This document shows, in pieces, positions 16,047-23,773 of a DNA stretch of 36,067 nucleotides; position 1 is the first letter of the stretch; every line of letters starts with the position of its first letter. Origin of the DNA: Methanomassiliicoccus sp. (GTDB lineage: Archaea; Thermoplasmatota; Thermoplasmata; Methanomassiliicoccales; UBA472); assembly GCA_004525545.1 (NCBI GenBank), contig SPCU01000004.1, forward strand, positions 1 to 36,067, read 5' to 3'. The translations under genes and the position numbers were made by a program. The notes under the pieces are model-generated. The model was given only the letters and a program-made list of their open reading frames with translations. It made no database searches and was not told the DNA's origin.

Positions 16047-18617
16047 TCAGGCCGCCTTACGCTTGGCCCTGGCCTTGGCCCATATCACCAGGAAGGCCGG
16101 GAGCACGAACACCGATGCCACAAAACTGTAGGTGATGGCGATGGCGGTGATCAGACCGAACTCCTGTATTGGGGGGAGTATGGAGAAGGCGATTATGCCG
16201 AACCCTACCACCGTGGTCATCGCCGCGCCCAACAGGGACACACCGGTTTTGCCCACAGCGTTGTCGACGGCCATCTCGATGTCCTCATGCTCATGGATCT
16301 CCTCAACGAAGCGATGGGTGATGTGTATGCCATAGGTCACTCCCATTCCGACGGTCAGAGAGGCGATCATCAGGGTCATGACGTTCATGGGAATGCCCAC
16401 AGAGTACATGGTGCCCCACATCCAGACGACACAGAGAGCCACCGGTATAGTGGCCAACGCGCCCAATACGTAGGAACGTCGGAGCAACCACATGACCAGG
16501 GTCATTATGAGCAATGATGCCACCAAAGTGGTTATCAGGGACTGCGTCTGGCTGGCATTGAGCTCCTTCATTATCATCTGGGTCAGTATGATCTCGCCGG
16601 TGACCACCGCGGTCAACCCGGCATCCTTTATAGGCTGCACGGCCACATTTAGGTCCCCGTTTAGCTGCTCGATCTGTGCGCCTTCCAGGTTAGGGTCGAT
16701 GTTGACCGTTAGGACCGATGTGTACCCTTCATCACTGGGGATCAGTACCTGGACCATGGACGCTGCCGACCCTTCACCCATATACATCATCCCGACCAGG
16801 ACGTTGACCTCCGTAACAGTGGCCGACGAACGGATATGGGCGGTACCACCAGAACTTTCGAAGACCCCGTCATACATCATGGCGAACGTTTCGTTGTAGT
16901 TCGGGTCCACATAACCAGGACCGGTAGAATCGGTGGCGAAATCGTACATCACCGAGAGGAAAGAGGATACGTCTGCGTTCTCTCCATGGAGAAGGACGCC
17001 TTCAACATCGGCCATAGCGATTATCGATGATTCCATGGCGATTATCGATGATGGGTCAGTTAGCTCACCCTTGACCAGCACCTGGGCGGTGGAGCCACTG
17101 GTGATGTTGAATTCGTTAGACAGGAAATTTATGTCCTTGGCCTCATCCATGGTCTCGGGCAGGAAATCGTTGAGATTGAAGATGGTCTTCAGGCTGATCG
17201 CGCCGTAGCCAGCCGCTGCCGTGACCAGAAGGGCGACCCCTATTACGGCCCAGGGGGCCTTGTGGGTCATCTTACCTACCGCACTGTTGAAACGGCCTGC
17301 GCTGAACCTGCTTTGAACCTTCTTCTGGTAGTGCTTGCTTTCCTTCCCCTTGCGTTCGTTGCGAGCGTCCCTCAATACCTTAGTGGCAGGGATCAGCATG
17401 ACCATGACCACGAAGCTGGATATGATGCCTACCGCGGTCAATATGCCGAACTCGGCAATGGCTTGCATAGAGGAGGTGACGTTGGATAGGAAGGCGATGA
17501 CGGTGGTGACGGTAGCCAGGACCAACGCCTCCCCCACGGAGAGCATGGTCTTCTTGGTGGCCGACTGCGGATCCTCGCCCGCGGCCCTCTCCTCCCGATA
17601 TCTCATGACCAAGTGGATGCTGTAATCTATTCCAAGACCCAAGAGAATTATGGGCACGATCATGGTCATGGGGTTGAACGAGAAACCCAGGGCGGTGCCG
17701 AAGCCGTACATCCAGATGATAGCGATACCCAGTCCCATCAGACCTATGAAAGTGTCTAGGAGATCGCGATAGATCAGCAGCAGGATGACCACTATGGCCA
17801 GCACGGCGATGGGGAACAGATTGCTGATGGAGTCCATGGCGACGGTCATGATACTATCGTTGATGATGGCCATTCCCAGGACCGAGATGATCGCCCCCTC
17901 TCCACCTGTGCCCATCTCTGTCTTCAAAGCTTGCTCCAGGTCCAAGGCTGGGATGGTCACGTCCACCTGGTCCTTGCTGAAGCTGTAGAGCACTAGGGCA
18001 CCCTTGGCCTCGGGGGAGGTGGAGCTCGGGTCGAAATCGGCAGTGAACATGCGGGGAAGGAAGGTCTTGACCTGCACCGGAGTATCCGGAGAGGCCAGCA
18101 GCTCGTACAATACCCCTTTGAGCATGGAGGTATAGGTGACCCCCATAAGCTTGATCAGGTTATCATAGGTAGGAACCTGTGTCAGCCCTGTGACCTGTGC
18201 CACCTGAGTTTCGTTCATAGACATAAGCATGGCACTGGCGATCATGTCCACAGGGCTTATGACCGATGAATAGGGGTTGATCGAGGCGGTACTTAGGTAG
18301 GATACCAGGGTGGTGTTCCCCATGACCGCCGCTTCAGCCTCTAGGACGTCCAGGAAGGCCCTCTGGGTGATCATGTCGCCCTCTGCACCTTTCACCAACA
18401 CGGTGATGCTGTAGTCCAAGGCGAACGTCTCGGATATCTCCGAGCTTGCCATGGACACCTCATTCTCCGGCATGAAATCGGAGTTCGCGAAGCTGCTGTT
18501 AATGCCGTTAAAGGCTACTGAAAACACCGATAGGGCGGTGATCATCAGGATTATAAGTATGGAGACTAGAGGACGTTTGCCAACAAACCCCCCCAAAGAA
18601 CTAAGGGTCTTGCTCAT
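16047..18617 (-). CDS. RND superfamily exporter, MMPL/HAE3 type
   Basis: The 856-residue protein has the duplicated RND layout. Each half has one N-terminal transmembrane helix (about 14-35; about 455-475), a large extracytoplasmic loop, and a five-helix sterol-sensing-like block (about 265-410; about 690-850). The two proton-relay helices carry GLGIDYSIHLVMRYREE and GMGVTYGIHITHRFVEE. This is the archaeal hydrophobe/amphiphile efflux-3 group, which moves hydrophobic compounds or lipids across the membrane; the real substrate is unknown. AAGTGATCAC just before the ATG is the ribosome binding site. A small gene 26 bases upstream probably shares its transcript. The first half of the second loop contains a short tandem duplication (SSIIAM twice). 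Confidence 0.9.
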   Translation of the reverse strand: MSKTLSSLGGFVGKRPLVSILIILMITALSVFSVAFNGINSSFANSDFMPENEVSMASSEISETFALDYSITVLVKGAEGDMITQRAFLDVLEAEAAVMGNTTLVSYLSTASINPYSSVISPVDMIASAMLMSMNETQVAQVTGLTQVPTYDNLIKLMGVTYTSMLKGVLYELLASPDTPVQVKTFLPRMFTADFDPSSTSPEAKGALVLYSFSKDQVDVTIPALDLEQALKTEMGTGGEGAIISVLGMAIINDSIMTVAMDSISNLFPIAVLAIVVILLLIYRDLLDTFIGLMGLGIAIIWMYGFGTALGFSFNPMTMIVPIILLGLGIDYSIHLVMRYREERAAGEDPQSATKKTMLSVGEALVLATVTTVIAFLSNVTSSMQAIAEFGILTAVGIISSFVVMVMLIPATKVLRDARNERKGKESKHYQKKVQSRFSAGRFNSAVGKMTHKAPWAVIGVALLVTAAAGYGAISLKTIFNLNDFLPETMDEAKDINFLSNEFNITSGSTAQVLVKGELTDPSSIIAMESSIIAMADVEGVLLHGENADVSSFLSVMYDFATDSTGPGYVDPNYNETFAMMYDGVFESSGGTAHIRSSATVTEVNVLVGMMYMGEGSAASMVQVLIPSDEGYTSVLTVNIDPNLEGAQIEQLNGDLNVAVQPIKDAGLTAVVTGEIILTQMIMKELNASQTQSLITTLVASLLIMTLVMWLLRRSYVLGALATIPVALCVVWMWGTMYSVGIPMNVMTLMIASLTVGMGVTYGIHITHRFVEEIHEHEDIEMAVDNAVGKTGVSLLGAAMTTVVGFGIIAFSILPPIQEFGLITAIAITYSFVASVFVLPAFLVIWAKARAKRKAA

Positions 18618-18643
18618 GTGATCACTTCTAAGATATTGACAGT

Positions 18644-18913
18644 TTAATTCATCATGTCGTTCAGCATGCCGTGTATCAGCCAGACGTCCAATGGACCGAC
18701 GAGACCGTCCAGCTTCTTTGGAGCATCCGTGCCCAGGGGAAGTTTCTGACTGATCCCCTTGGATGGCGGATCCGACCTGATAAGGGAACGGACCACGCCC
18801 CCGATCTGATATTCCTCGAAGTAATAGTCCAGCATCTCGGGGTCGGGAACGATGAAATTACCCGCCCTCCAGCGCCGCGGTCGATTGATGACGTTCAATA
18901 ACCTCGAGGACAT
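18644..18913 (-). CDS. Small hypothetical protein upstream of the MMPL exporter
   Basis: The 89-residue frame has codon use like its neighbours (third positions mostly G or C) and precedes the exporter gene by 26 bases, so it is likely the first gene of that operon. It is soluble and basic at the N-terminus (MSSRLLNVINRPRRWRAG), followed by an acidic stretch (VPDPEMLDYYFEEYQ). I recognise no family. A TATA-like element about 27 bases before the ATG suggests leaderless translation. It could be a small regulator or accessory protein of the exporter. An overlapping frame on the other strand looks like its shadow. Confidence 0.55.
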   Translation of the reverse strand: MSSRLLNVINRPRRWRAGNFIVPDPEMLDYYFEEYQIGGVVRSLIRSDPPSKGISQKLPLGTDAPKKLDGLVGPLDVWLIHGMLNDMMN

Positions 18914-18928
18914 GATGTCAGGCAGATA

Positions 18929-18960
18929 AGGGAGCGTATTTTAACGTATCGTCGCTCCCT
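18929..18960 (-). promoter_or_regulatory. TATA element framed by an 8-bp inverted repeat (operator candidate)
   Basis: AGGGAGCG (18929-18936) and its exact complement CGCTCCCT (18953-18960) are separated by 16 bases and enclose the TATA-like GTTAAAATAC of the small gene and exporter operon. A dyad around a TATA box is the usual place for an archaeal repressor to block TBP/TFB. The dyad is seen; the function is inference. Confidence 0.5.
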
Positions 18961-19032
18961 CTGTCGAATTGAAATGACCCTCGTCTGTAAGTCGATTTTA
19001 CAATAAAAGTAGTGATGATAGATCATAAAAGA

Positions 19033-20145
19033 TCAGAATAAAAGCTCCCCACGGACCTTACGGCGGAGCTCCAGACTCCTCTCGAGCAGTTCTGGCAAGT
19101 TGTCCTTGTTCAACCGTCGAACCTGCGGTGGTGCTTCAGGGAAGAGCCGGAAGCATTCTCTTAGCAGGTAATCGTGAACCATTCCTGATTGTCGCAGAGT
19201 ATCATGCCCCCATCCTTCGACCAGTTCAAGGACGCCTTCCCGTCCGGAGCGATAGAATATCTCTGCCAGCATTGAGGTGACGATGGTGTTGTCGGAGGTG
19301 ATCGCAAACTCCGCCTCCCTCAGGGCGTTCTGGTTACCATTGAAGGCGACGGCAAGGCCACCGCTGCGTCTCACTACCTGCAGGGCGCGTGCATCCGTGA
19401 TCCCATCGCCCACGTACATGCAGTCCTCCAGGGGAACGCTCAACCGCTTGCATATCTCCACGACCGAGGTAGCTTTCTCATCTCCGCCCACCGGGTTCAC
19501 CTGAGATATGAACTGATATGAGGAAAGGTCGGTCATCTCGTTCCAGAATATCTCCTCTAGACGCTTGACGGTAATACGGTCCTCCTGCTTGAGGTCCCGA
19601 ACGTGGCGAACGTTGGGCGGGATGTTCACCAAAGGCATGCGGACGATCTCCTGAGCCAGGGTGCGTAGGGTTTCCACCTCCCACTCGTCCACCTCGAACA
19701 TGTCCATGCTCAGGCGGGTGCAGAAGGCGTTCTCGAAGGGGAATCTTATCTCATCGCAAGCCGCCCCCACGTAATGCTCGTAACTGGTGCTGACGATAAA
19801 GCTGGACATGAACTCCTGCACGTAGCGCATGGTCTTGTCCGCCCCTGGTACGATCTTCAGTCCCTCGCGAGAGAGCCTCAGCAAGGAAGAGTCCGTGGCC
19901 CCGTACGCTTTTAGGAAAGGCAATATCAGCCGCAAAGTGTCCCCGGCCTTGATGCCGTCCTTGCGCGAAACGTTCGCCAGCACATCCTCGAAACGGCTGA
20001 TGACCCTATACAACCGATCGCCGTTCTCCACAATGCTGGAGGTGACCTGATAGGCATTGTCGTTGGTGGTGATCGGGCCTTGTAGATCGGAGACGAATAT
20101 CTTGCCCTCGAAAGGCATCACCTCATCCATCAAGTCGAACTCCAT
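19033..20145 (-). CDS. HAD superfamily protein, COG4030/EhaR-like
   Basis: The 370-residue protein resembles the archaeal COG4030 family, named EhaR where it occurs near energy-converting hydrogenase genes. The start KIFVSDLQGPITTNDNAYQ gives HAD motif I with the nucleophile Asp20; the second Asp of the usual DxD is Gln here. IVSTSYE (117-123) fits motif II, GDEKATS with Lys224 motif III, and YVGDGITDARAL with 246-251 motif IV. A long cap domain fills 30-110. The changed motif I leaves phosphatase activity open. The ATG has GGGGGTGA upstream, and a TATA-like TTAATTAATAAGG lies near 20202. No hydrogenase genes are adjacent, so a link to them is unsupported here. Confidence 0.75.
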   Translation of the reverse strand: MEFDLMDEVMPFEGKIFVSDLQGPITTNDNAYQVTSSIVENGDRLYRVISRFEDVLANVSRKDGIKAGDTLRLILPFLKAYGATDSSLLRLSREGLKIVPGADKTMRYVQEFMSSFIVSTSYEHYVGAACDEIRFPFENAFCTRLSMDMFEVDEWEVETLRTLAQEIVRMPLVNIPPNVRHVRDLKQEDRITVKRLEEIFWNEMTDLSSYQFISQVNPVGGDEKATSVVEICKRLSVPLEDCMYVGDGITDARALQVVRRSGGLAVAFNGNQNALREAEFAITSDNTIVTSMLAEIFYRSGREGVLELVEGWGHDTLRQSGMVHDYLLRECFRLFPEAPPQVRRLNKDNLPELLERSLELRRKVRGELLF

Positions 20146-20264
20146 GTGTTCACCCCCACGTTAGCACCTATCAGTTTGGGCATGATATCGAGATTCCTTA
20201 TTAATTAACACCTTCTATTTGCTAAAATTGGCATCGCTACCACCTGTAGACCTTTGATGACCAT

Positions 20265-21224
20265 CTAGAACAGGTGCTCCGATACCGTTTTGGCCTGGTC
20301 GCCCACCTGGCATTTCATTATGGGAAGCCCAAGGTCCTTTAGGCCGTCCTCGACCTCCTTCATCCCCCTAAGCGGACAGTTGACGTAGACGGTAGCGCCA
20401 GTATCTATGGAGAAATAACAGTTCAGCCCTTCGTACCTTAGCTCCTTGACCCTGGCCATGATCCTCAGGGTCTCCGGTCTCCATAGCAGCATCTGATCGG
20501 AACCGGTCATGGTGATGCTGTGCAGGACCAGCGTATCCTTCTCTGCCAGCTCTCCAACGAGGTCCACGTCCCCGGAGGAGATTGCCGACAGCATTTGCTC
20601 CAGCGAGGCGTTGACCGTTTCCAGACGGGCCTGGAAGAAGGGCGAGGTGACCACTTCCCGGTGGGCGGTGTCGGTGATCTTGTATGCCGGTACGATCACC
20701 GCCAGGATGCCCATGTCCATATCTTTGGATGAGGCGACCATTTCGGAGTAACTGCTTTCATCATCCACTCCGGCATGCCAGAGGGAGAAACCACCGGTCA
20801 CCGCCCGGGCGGCCGAACCGGCTCCGCGGCGGGCATAACGGGAGATCTCCTTCAACGGCATATCCAATGATAGAGCCTCATCACATGCCAAGGCCAGAGC
20901 GGCGAATCCCGAGGCCGACGCCCCCAGACCGATGTTGGACTGGAAGTTGTTGCGGGAGATCATGCGCATCCCCCCTTTCTCCCCCGCCAAATGGCGCAGC
21001 GGGTCCACCACCGCCATTATCCGGACCATCTCTTGGGGTGATGCCTTGTGACCGTCGAACTCGGCTCTGTCCTCCCCCTGCTCGAATTCTACGGTGGTGT
21101 GGGTGGCCAAAGGGGCGGTGCAGACCGAAATGGAATCGTGGAAAGGGAGGCGCAGCCGTTCGTCCCTCAGCCCGTGATACTTGATCAAACCCTGTATCGG
21201 ATGGGCGATGGCGGAAGCTTTCAA
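20265..21224 (-). CDS. Mevalonate-pathway decarboxylase (GHMP superfamily)
   Basis: The 319-residue protein belongs to the mevalonate diphosphate decarboxylase family, which makes isopentenyl phosphate or diphosphate for archaeal lipids. The start AIAHPIQGLIKYHGLRDERL carries the active-site Lys15. SNIGLGASASGFAAL (96-110) is the GHMP ATP-binding motif. GAGSAARAVTGG holds the conserved Arg140, and FSIDTGATV holds the conserved Asp274. Since Lys, Arg and Asp are all kept, it should decarboxylate rather than act as a Thermoplasma-type mevalonate 3-kinase. Whether it uses mevalonate 5-phosphate, 5-diphosphate or 3,5-bisphosphate cannot be decided. The gene follows archease by nine bases and has GGTGATC upstream. 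It ends in TAG, rare in this window. Confidence 0.8.
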   Translation of the reverse strand: MKASAIAHPIQGLIKYHGLRDERLRLPFHDSISVCTAPLATHTTVEFEQGEDRAEFDGHKASPQEMVRIMAVVDPLRHLAGEKGGMRMISRNNFQSNIGLGASASGFAALALACDEALSLDMPLKEISRYARRGAGSAARAVTGGFSLWHAGVDDESSYSEMVASSKDMDMGILAVIVPAYKITDTAHREVVTSPFFQARLETVNASLEQMLSAISSGDVDLVGELAEKDTLVLHSITMTGSDQMLLWRPETLRIMARVKELRYEGLNCYFSIDTGATVYVNCPLRGMKEVEDGLKDLGLPIMKCQVGDQAKTVSEHLF

Positions 21225-21233
21225 TCGATCACC

Positions 21234-21638
21234 TCAGATGTCGAAGACCACACGTACCAGGGGCACGGATGGGTCCACTAACAGCATATGATAGGTGATG
21301 GCCTTGATTTCTTTCTTGGGGTCGTGCCTCTGAGGGTCGAAACTCTCCCCCCACGCATGGCAGACGACCTTCAGATCGTAAAAGCGAACTTCGAATCTGG
21401 AAAATACCATCCCTGTGACATCGAAGACGAAGAGCAGCTCGGAGAGAAAGTTGTACAACATGGACTCGTGGTCGTGTCCCTCGACCTCGATCACCCTCTC
21501 CTCCCTGGGACTCACCGTGCTGGCGTCGAGAATTTGATCCGTGAGGGCAAAGGCGGCGTTGGCAAAGCATTCCTCCAGATCGTCGCCGAACGCCTCCACC
21601 ATCACGTCTGCGGTGTGGTCCAGAGTGCGATACTTCAT
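21234..21638 (-). CDS. Archease
   Basis: Archease activates the RNA ligase RtcB and helps tRNA splicing and repair. The 134-residue length is standard. The family start KYRTLDHTADV, the helix ECFANAAFAL, the conserved LLYNFLSELLF-type stretch (MLYNFLSELLFVFD, about 75-88) and the ending EIKAITYHML with the C-terminal VFDI are all present. The ATG at 21638 lies 26 bases after a TATA-like GGTTAATTATCG, so the message is leaderless; longer in-frame readings to 21806 have no support. It leads the mevalonate decarboxylase gene by nine bases. rtcB is not in the window. Confidence 0.93.
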   Translation of the reverse strand: MKYRTLDHTADVMVEAFGDDLEECFANAAFALTDQILDASTVSPREERVIEVEGHDHESMLYNFLSELLFVFDVTGMVFSRFEVRFYDLKVVCHAWGESFDPQRHDPKKEIKAITYHMLLVDPSVPLVRVVFDI

Positions 21639-21658
21639 AGATATGGCATGACGGCACC

Positions 21659-21669
21659 GATAATTAACC
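21659..21669 (-). promoter_or_regulatory. TATA element of the archease operon
   Basis: On the minus strand GGTTAATTATC is centred 26 bases before the archease ATG, the exact spacing expected for a leaderless archaeal message. Confidence 0.5.
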
Positions 21670-21785
21670 ATGCGCGAACTCGAGGCCGTTGCGGGACCGG
21701 TGTTCTTCATAGAACCTTTGCGAGCGCATCCCTGCTTATAACGCCAGAAAAAATGGTCATCGAACCTGCTGGAGCAGGGGGACAA

Positions 21786-21795
21786 GGTTATATCG
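21786..21795 (+). promoter_or_regulatory. TATA element of the aspartate dehydrogenase gene
   Basis: GGTTATATCG is centred 27 bases before the ATG at 21817, again the leaderless spacing. It faces away from the archease promoter, so 21639-21816 is a divergent promoter region. Confidence 0.5.
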
Positions 21796-21816
21796 GGGTT
21801 CACCAATTATGCGCCG

Positions 21817-22635
21817 ATGCGACTCCTCATCATCGGCAGCGGGGCCATCGGCACCACCCTGTCCAAGGCTATCCAGGAAATGGAAGAGATCGATATCTTC
21901 TACATCACTGATAAGAACGAGGACCGGGCTCGGAAGATAGCCGATGAATGCCGCAAGGCCAAGTTCATATCTCCCACCGACGAGAGCATCAAGGCGCATC
22001 TTAAGAACGTGGACCTGGTGGTCGAGGCCGCCTCCCAAGAAGCGGTGATGCACTACGTGCCCATCGTCCTTGGCATGGGGGTCGATGTCCTGGTGATGAG
22101 CGTGGGCGCCTTCGCCGACGACGATACCCGGGAAAGATGCTTCAACGTGGCCAAGAGAAAGGGAGGTCGGCTTTTCGTTCCGTCGGGAGCCATCTGCGGA
22201 ACTGACGGGTTGCACTCCGCCTCATCCGACGTAATCGAGAGCGTAGAGCTGGTATCGACCAAAGGGCCGAAGAGCTTCCAGGATAATGACTACTTGTTAT
22301 CCAAGGGGGTCGACGTCGATTTATTGAAAAAGAAGACCGTTCTTTTCGAGGGACCGGCCAGGGAGGCCGTGATGCACTTCCCCAAGAACGTGAACGTGTC
22401 GGCTACCATCTCCCTTATCGGAATAGGATTGGACAAGACCCACGTGAAACTGGTCTGCGATCCCCATAGCGATTGCAACACTCACCGCCTGGAAGTGAAG
22501 GGGGAGTTCGGTCACATCGTCTGTGAGACCGACAACCTCCCATTTCCCTCCAACCCGGCCACTAGCTATCTAGCGGCGTTATCCGCGATGGCGGCCATCA
22601 GACGCATCGCAGGGAACGTGTGGATAGGCATCTGA
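21817..22635 (+). CDS. nadX: L-aspartate dehydrogenase (NadX type)
   Basis: This enzyme converts L-aspartate to iminoaspartate, the precursor of quinolinate in NAD synthesis. The 272-residue protein has the Rossmann motif GSGAIG (7-12), VVEAASQEAV (68-77), VMSVGAFAD (93-101), the PSGAICGTDGL loop (122-132) and the DPHSDCNTH element with the likely catalytic His223. Length and motifs match the archaeal family (DUF108/NadX). nadA and nadC are not adjacent. The gene has its own leaderless promoter and is followed after 37 bases by the M24 peptidase, which has another promoter, so it may stand alone. Confidence 0.9.
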   Translation: MRLLIIGSGAIGTTLSKAIQEMEEIDIFYITDKNEDRARKIADECRKAKFISPTDESIKAHLKNVDLVVEAASQEAVMHYVPIVLGMGVDVLVMSVGAFADDDTRERCFNVAKRKGGRLFVPSGAICGTDGLHSASSDVIESVELVSTKGPKSFQDNDYLLSKGVDVDLLKKKTVLFEGPAREAVMHFPKNVNVSATISLIGIGLDKTHVKLVCDPHSDCNTHRLEVKGEFGHIVCETDNLPFPSNPATSYLAALSAMAAIRRIAGNVWIGI

Positions 22636-22642
22636 GAACATT

Positions 22643-22652
22643 CCTATATACG
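22643..22652 (+). promoter_or_regulatory. TATA element of the M24-tldD-tldE operon
   Basis: CCTATATACG is centred about 26 bases before the GTG at 22673. It supports a leaderless start there, or an ATG three codons later. Confidence 0.45.
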
Positions 22653-22672
22653 CCTATTTCCCTTCAGCATTT

Positions 22673-23773
22673 GTGAGCGGGATGAATGAAAGGATCAGAT
22701 GGATCTTCTCCAATTGCCAGGACGGCCTGGACGCCATCGTTATCATGAACGCCGAAGAGCCACTGTTGGATGTGGCCTTCCCTTACATCACTTGCACGAA
22801 GGCCGGACTTTTCGAAGGATGTCTGGGGGTGATCACCCCCGACGGCCGCTCGACCATCATCACCTCCGCTTTGGAGGAGACCTCGGCTCGTGGAGGAAAG
22901 AGCGAGGTGCTGATATACCGCACCCGCAAGGAAAGGGATGAACTGGCCTCCGGCTTCATGAAGAAGTTCCGCACGGTGGGAGTGAACGGGCAGGGCATCA
23001 CCCATGCCAATTACTTGGAGATCGACCGGCTGACACCCAACGCCGAACTGCTGGACGTGAGCAAGGGCCTGGAAACATCCCGTTTAATAAAGGATAGGGA
23101 TGAGATAGACCGGATACGCCGGGCGTGCGGGATCGCCTCCCGGGTGGCGGATGATATTCCAGGCTTATTGAGGAAAGGAATGACAGAGTACGAGGCAGCG
23201 GCGGAGATCGATTATCGTATGATGAAGTTGGGAGCCTCTGGAACGGCCTTCGGTACCAACGCCTCCTTCGGCGCCAGCTCGGCCGAGCCTCATCACGGGG
23301 CGGAGGACATCGTTCTGAAGGAGGGACATGTGGCCTTGTTCGATTTCGGATGCAAGGTCGATGGATACTGCTCCGATATCACCCGCACCTTCTTCGTGAA
23401 TGAAGTGAAGGACTGGCAGGAACACATGTATCAGGTGGTTCTGGAAGCACAGGGAGCGGCCTTGGCGACCATCAAGGCCGGCGCCAACGGCAAAGATGTG
23501 GACGCGGCCGCCCGTAAGGTCATCGACGCCAGCGAGTTTAAAGGGCTGATGGTCCACTCGACCGGTCATGGATTGGGCTTATCGGTGCATGATGGGGGCC
23601 GGATGGCCCTCGATCATGACTTCCTGTTGAAGGAGGGCATGGTGCTGACGGTAGAGCCGGGGGTTTATATCGCAGGGCGAGGAGGGGTTCGCATCGAAGA
23701 TGACGTCCTGATCACAAAGGACGGGTACGAGATGCTCACAGACGCCTCTAAGGAAATGAAGGTGATCACATGA
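22673..23773 (+). CDS. M24 family metallopeptidase (Xaa-Pro dipeptidase-like)
   Basis: The protein (366 residues from the GTG) has an N-terminal creatinase-like domain (about 1-140) and a C-terminal pita-bread metallopeptidase domain. All five metal ligands are visible: Asp224 and Asp235 (DFGCKVDGYCSD), His299 in HSTGHGLGL, Glu328 in EPGVY, and Glu342 in RIEDD. It should remove N-terminal residues before proline or split Xaa-Pro dipeptides in the cytoplasm. The GTG fits leaderless transcription; an ATG at 22682 is the alternative. Its stop overlaps the tldD start in an ATGA, so it is translated together with the TldD/TldE protease. Confidence 0.9.
   Translation: MSGMNERIRWIFSNCQDGLDAIVIMNAEEPLLDVAFPYITCTKAGLFEGCLGVITPDGRSTIITSALEETSARGGKSEVLIYRTRKERDELASGFMKKFRTVGVNGQGITHANYLEIDRLTPNAELLDVSKGLETSRLIKDRDEIDRIRRACGIASRVADDIPGLLRKGMTEYEAAAEIDYRMMKLGASGTAFGTNASFGASSAEPHHGAEDIVLKEGHVALFDFGCKVDGYCSDITRTFFVNEVKDWQEHMYQVVLEAQGAALATIKAGANGKDVDAAARKVIDASEFKGLMVHSTGHGLGLSVHDGGRMALDHDFLLKEGMVLTVEPGVYIAGRGGVRIEDDVLITKDGYEMLTDASKEMKVIT

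Noticed and set aside
15873-16517. Long plus-strand frame over cutA and the MMPL exporter
   Set aside because: It is antisense to two clear genes and rich in His, Gly and Arg, as expected for a shadow frame.
21639-21816. Longer archease start at 21806, or a tRNA in this spacer
   Set aside because: The family N-terminus begins at the ATG at 21638 with a TATA box 26 bases upstream, and I could not fold a tRNA cloverleaf in the spacer.
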